The notes beneath the pieces were generated by a model that was not told the origin of the DNA, made no database searches, and saw only the letters and a program-made list of their open reading frames with translations. A stretch of DNA of 40,535 bases from Metaruminococcus_A sp003150405 (GTDB lineage Bacteria > Bacillota > Clostridia > Oscillospirales > Ruminococcaceae). Of the stretch, positions 38,272 to 40,535 are shown in pieces. Numbering within the stretch: the stretch's first letter is position 1; each line of letters starts with the position of its first letter. The translations under genes were made by a program, and so were the position numbers. The stretch lies in assembly GCA_902489745.1 (NCBI GenBank), contig CABUBB010000019.1, forward strand, positions 1 to 40,535, in the 5' to 3' direction.

Positions 38272-40095
38272 TCAGGCTTTTGCGTCATCCTTTTCCCGCT
38301 TGAAAGAGGAGACGTATTTTTCCATGTACATCTTCATGGCATTTTCATAGACAGTGCCGCCTTCTTCGTGCATCCGATGCAGGAAGGCATGCTGGTTGAC
38401 CTCACCTTCAATTTGGGCATGTTCACTCAAATTATTGTCCCCGATGACATAAACTGCGATGTTGGAGCAATGGTCTGCTACACGCTCCAGATCGGCGACA
38501 GTTTCCAGGTAAATGATGCCAGTATCCACCGTACATTTGCCTTTTTTAAGCCGTTGGATATGCTTAGCCTTCAGAGTTTCCTCCAGCACGTCGATGGTTT
38601 GTTCCAAGGGTTCGACCAGCAGAGCGGTGTTGAGATCGGCCTTTTCCACAATATCGGTAGTCAGGGTAACAATCTCTTCAATGGCGGAGAACATAACCTC
38701 CATTTCCGCCGTACCTTTGGCAGAGAATTTTGCACCGCGATTATGGAGCATATCCGCACGATCGGCAATGTTGACGGCGTAGTCGCCAATGCGTTCAATT
38801 TCGGAAATGAGGTGGAGTACATAGGTGACCTGTCTGCTCTCGCTGTCGGTCAGCTCGCGGTCGGTGAGCTTTTGCAGGTAGTTACCCAGGCGGTCCTCAA
38901 TGCGGTCGATATTATCCTCAACCTCTGCAACATGTTCAAAGGCTTTTTGATCATAGCTGCGGAACAAGCCCATTGCATCCAGCAGGTTCTGCCGGGCAAA
39001 CATCGCCATGCGTTTGAGCAGAGTAGTGCACTGGCCAAGCGCAAGACCGGGGGAAACCAGCAGGCGTTCGTCCAGCAGGCTGGTCTCGGTTTCGCCATCC
39101 TCTTCGTCTTTTCCCTTGCGCACTGTGAGTGTGGCTAGCTTTTCCAGAACGCCGGTAAAAGGAATAAAGACCAGCGTGACAACTACGTTGAAAATGGTGT
39201 GGAAGTTTGCAATACCGCCTTTGTCAATAGCGTCCATCCAGAACGGAAAGCCGATCGTATACTGAATGATGTATACGCCCGCAAGAAAGAGGGTAGCGCC
39301 GATGATATTGAAGTAAAGGTGCACAAATGCAGCACGTTTGGCATTTTTGCTGGTACCGATGCTTGCGAGCATCGAGGTGATGCAGGTACCGATGTTCTGG
39401 CCGAGGATAATCGGCACAGCAGAAGCATAGGTGATAGCTCCTGTAGCTGAAAGCGCCTGCAAGATACCAACCGACGCCGACGAGCTTTGAATGATAGCGG
39501 TGACAATGGCGCCGACGAGCACGCCGAGAATCGGATTGGAAAGGGTAGCGAAAATCTGTGCGAATTCCGGTACCTCGGCAAGCGGTTTCACCGCTGCCTC
39601 CATGGTAAACATACCGGTGAACAGCACCGAGAAGCCAAGCAGTATGGTGCCGATATCTTTGTATTTGGCCCGTTTGCCGGCCATTAAAAAGATAATACCA
39701 ACAACCGCAATGATTGGCGCCAGAGTAGTTGGCTTAAGCAGGGTGAGGAAAAAGTTTGCGTTTGCGCTTCCTTCCAGATCGCCCAGACGCAGAATCTGCG
39801 CTGTAACCGTTGTACCAATATTTGCACCCATAATGACGCCAATGCAAGAACGCAGCTTTAAAATCCCCGCATTGACGAGGCCAACGACAATAACCGTCGT
39901 GGCCGAAGAACTTTGGATTGCCGCCGTAACCAGCGCACCGAGCAGTACGCCCTTCCAAACGCTGTTGGTCAGCTTTTCGAGCGTTTTCTCCATACGCCCG
40001 CCGGAAAGTTTTTCCAGGCTGTTGCCCAGCACGTTCATGCCAAACAGGAACAGGGCAAGTCCGCCGCCCAGAGACACAACATTTAACCAGTCCAT
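38272..40095 (-). CDS. Na+/phosphate cotransporter with PhoU-like domain
   Basis: 607 aa. The membrane part (about residues 1-320) has the two inverted Na/Pi repeats, each with QSSSA (AAIQSSSATTVIVVG and AIIQSSSASVGILQA) and GxNIGTT/GQNIGTC. The C-terminal third is a PhoU-type helical bundle (YVLHLISEIERIGDYAVNIADRA and VADLERVADHCSNIAVYV). It takes up phosphate, or exports it, in exchange with sodium and is common in Clostridia. GGGGGT precedes ATG 40095. It is monocistronic. Confidence 0.95.
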   Translation of the reverse strand: MDWLNVVSLGGGLALFLFGMNVLGNSLEKLSGGRMEKTLEKLTNSVWKGVLLGALVTAAIQSSSATTVIVVGLVNAGILKLRSCIGVIMGANIGTTVTAQILRLGDLEGSANANFFLTLLKPTTLAPIIAVVGIIFLMAGKRAKYKDIGTILLGFSVLFTGMFTMEAAVKPLAEVPEFAQIFATLSNPILGVLVGAIVTAIIQSSSASVGILQALSATGAITYASAVPIILGQNIGTCITSMLASIGTSKNAKRAAFVHLYFNIIGATLFLAGVYIIQYTIGFPFWMDAIDKGGIANFHTIFNVVVTLVFIPFTGVLEKLATLTVRKGKDEEDGETETSLLDERLLVSPGLALGQCTTLLKRMAMFARQNLLDAMGLFRSYDQKAFEHVAEVEDNIDRIEDRLGNYLQKLTDRELTDSESRQVTYVLHLISEIERIGDYAVNIADRADMLHNRGAKFSAKGTAEMEVMFSAIEEIVTLTTDIVEKADLNTALLVEPLEQTIDVLEETLKAKHIQRLKKGKCTVDTGIIYLETVADLERVADHCSNIAVYVIGDNNLSEHAQIEGEVNQHAFLHRMHEEGGTVYENAMKMYMEKYVSSFKREKDDAKA

Positions 40096-40269
40096 CCCGT
40101 ACCCCCATTGGTTTTTCTCTGTTTCTGCTGTTATTCTTTACAATTCCATTACATATTTATCACAATTATAGCATGCAGGCAACATTTCGCATAGGGCTTT
40201 TTAAAATTTTACACAGTTTTGACATTTTTCGCCATGGATTTGCACAAATTAGCTGCACTTTGTGGTTTA

Positions 40270-40298
40270 TTGCGCAGAGGTGGTATTTGTGCTACACT
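40270..40298 (+). promoter_or_regulatory. Promoter of the broken esterase
   Basis: TTGCGC (40270-40275), 17-nt spacer, TACACT (40293-40298). Confidence 0.45.
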
Positions 40299-40344
40299 GG
40301 AAACAATAAAATTTTCCTGCTGCCAGTTGGAAGGGATGAACGCT

Positions 40345-40535
40345 ATGCCAGCTTTTACCCTCGGTCCGGTGAAACGGGATCCGCGTGAAATCCCCGCCTT
40401 TTCTCATTCAGCACGGCACCAAAGACGACCTATTGTCTCTTGCCCAGGCGCAATATTTTGCCCGGGCGCTTGCGGAGAAAATTGGCCCGGACCGGGTAGA
40501 ATCGGATATTTGGGAGGGGGCCGGACATGGCGGCG
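40345..40535 (+). pseudogene. Alpha/beta-hydrolase remnant, cut by window edge
   Basis: A start ATG at 40345 has GGAAGGGATG upstream and encodes MPAFTLGPVKRDPRE, but the frame then loses similarity. From about 40388 a different frame reads KSPPFLIQHGTKDDLLSLAQ, then ARALAEKIGPDRV and WEGAGHGG, which is the C-terminal part of BD-FAE/esterase-type hydrolases, with the Asp and His of the triad. The N-terminal catalytic Ser region is absent. The gene therefore looks internally deleted. Confidence 0.6.

Overview
The window looks like the chromosome of a low-GC Gram-positive anaerobe of class Clostridia, probably a gut Oscillospiraceae-type Firmicute. This rests on strong AGGAGG ribosome sites, TTG/GTG starts, rplM-rpsI linkage, and families such as DegV, YetF/DUF421, Na/Pi-PhoU, CsoR, YcxB-like and Tn916/Tn4451-type genes. 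Genus and species are inference only.

Layout. 1-3795: a sugar locus, with a GlpK-like FGGY kinase (cut by the left edge) divergent from a LacI-family regulator and an L-fucose-isomerase-like protein. 4182-6881: a VOC-fold protein, a lipoprotein and a MATE exporter. 7491-8159: a HAD phosphatase. 8158-15317: a mobile element of about 7.16 kb whose two ends I could define. 15329-26327: housekeeping and small genes (XRE and ribbon-helix-helix regulators, a YcxB-like protein, ttcA, a zinc-ribbon membrane protein, a serine hydrolase, a family-5-like glycosidase, a frameshifted lipoprotein gene, a solitary adenine methylase, rpsI-rplM). 26546-29250: a CsoR-type repressor with a heavy-metal P1B ATPase. 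29594-40095: YetF, DegV, an ECF sigma/anti-sigma operon, a Cys-rich small protein, a second MATE exporter, an Fe-alcohol dehydrogenase, an XRE regulator, and a Na/Pi-PhoU transporter. The right edge carries a broken esterase.

The mobile element is the most interesting part. Its TnpX-type large serine recombinase (13613-15259) lies next to the right end. The ends share the core CCTGAGGG with central GA (8155-8162 and 15313-15320). Each has a 13-bp inverted repeat exactly 8 nt inside the GA. The left crossover falls in the TGA stop codon of the HAD gene and splits a perfect bidirectional terminator. The element carries, from the left: an AT-rich two-gene operon of unknown function (a 325-aa soluble protein plus a 179-aa multi-spanning membrane protein), a 116-nt cloverleaf-like inverted-repeat structure, five tandem 15-bp iteron-like repeats followed by AT-rich DNA, a Tn916-type sigma/HTH pair behind a leader-peptide attenuator, a KTR protein, a TetR-ferredoxin/flavodoxin operon, TnpW and TnpX. 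No relaxase or conjugation gene is present. The two-gene operon, placed as cargo beside attL, is the best candidate for an undescribed system; a defence-like role is only inference.
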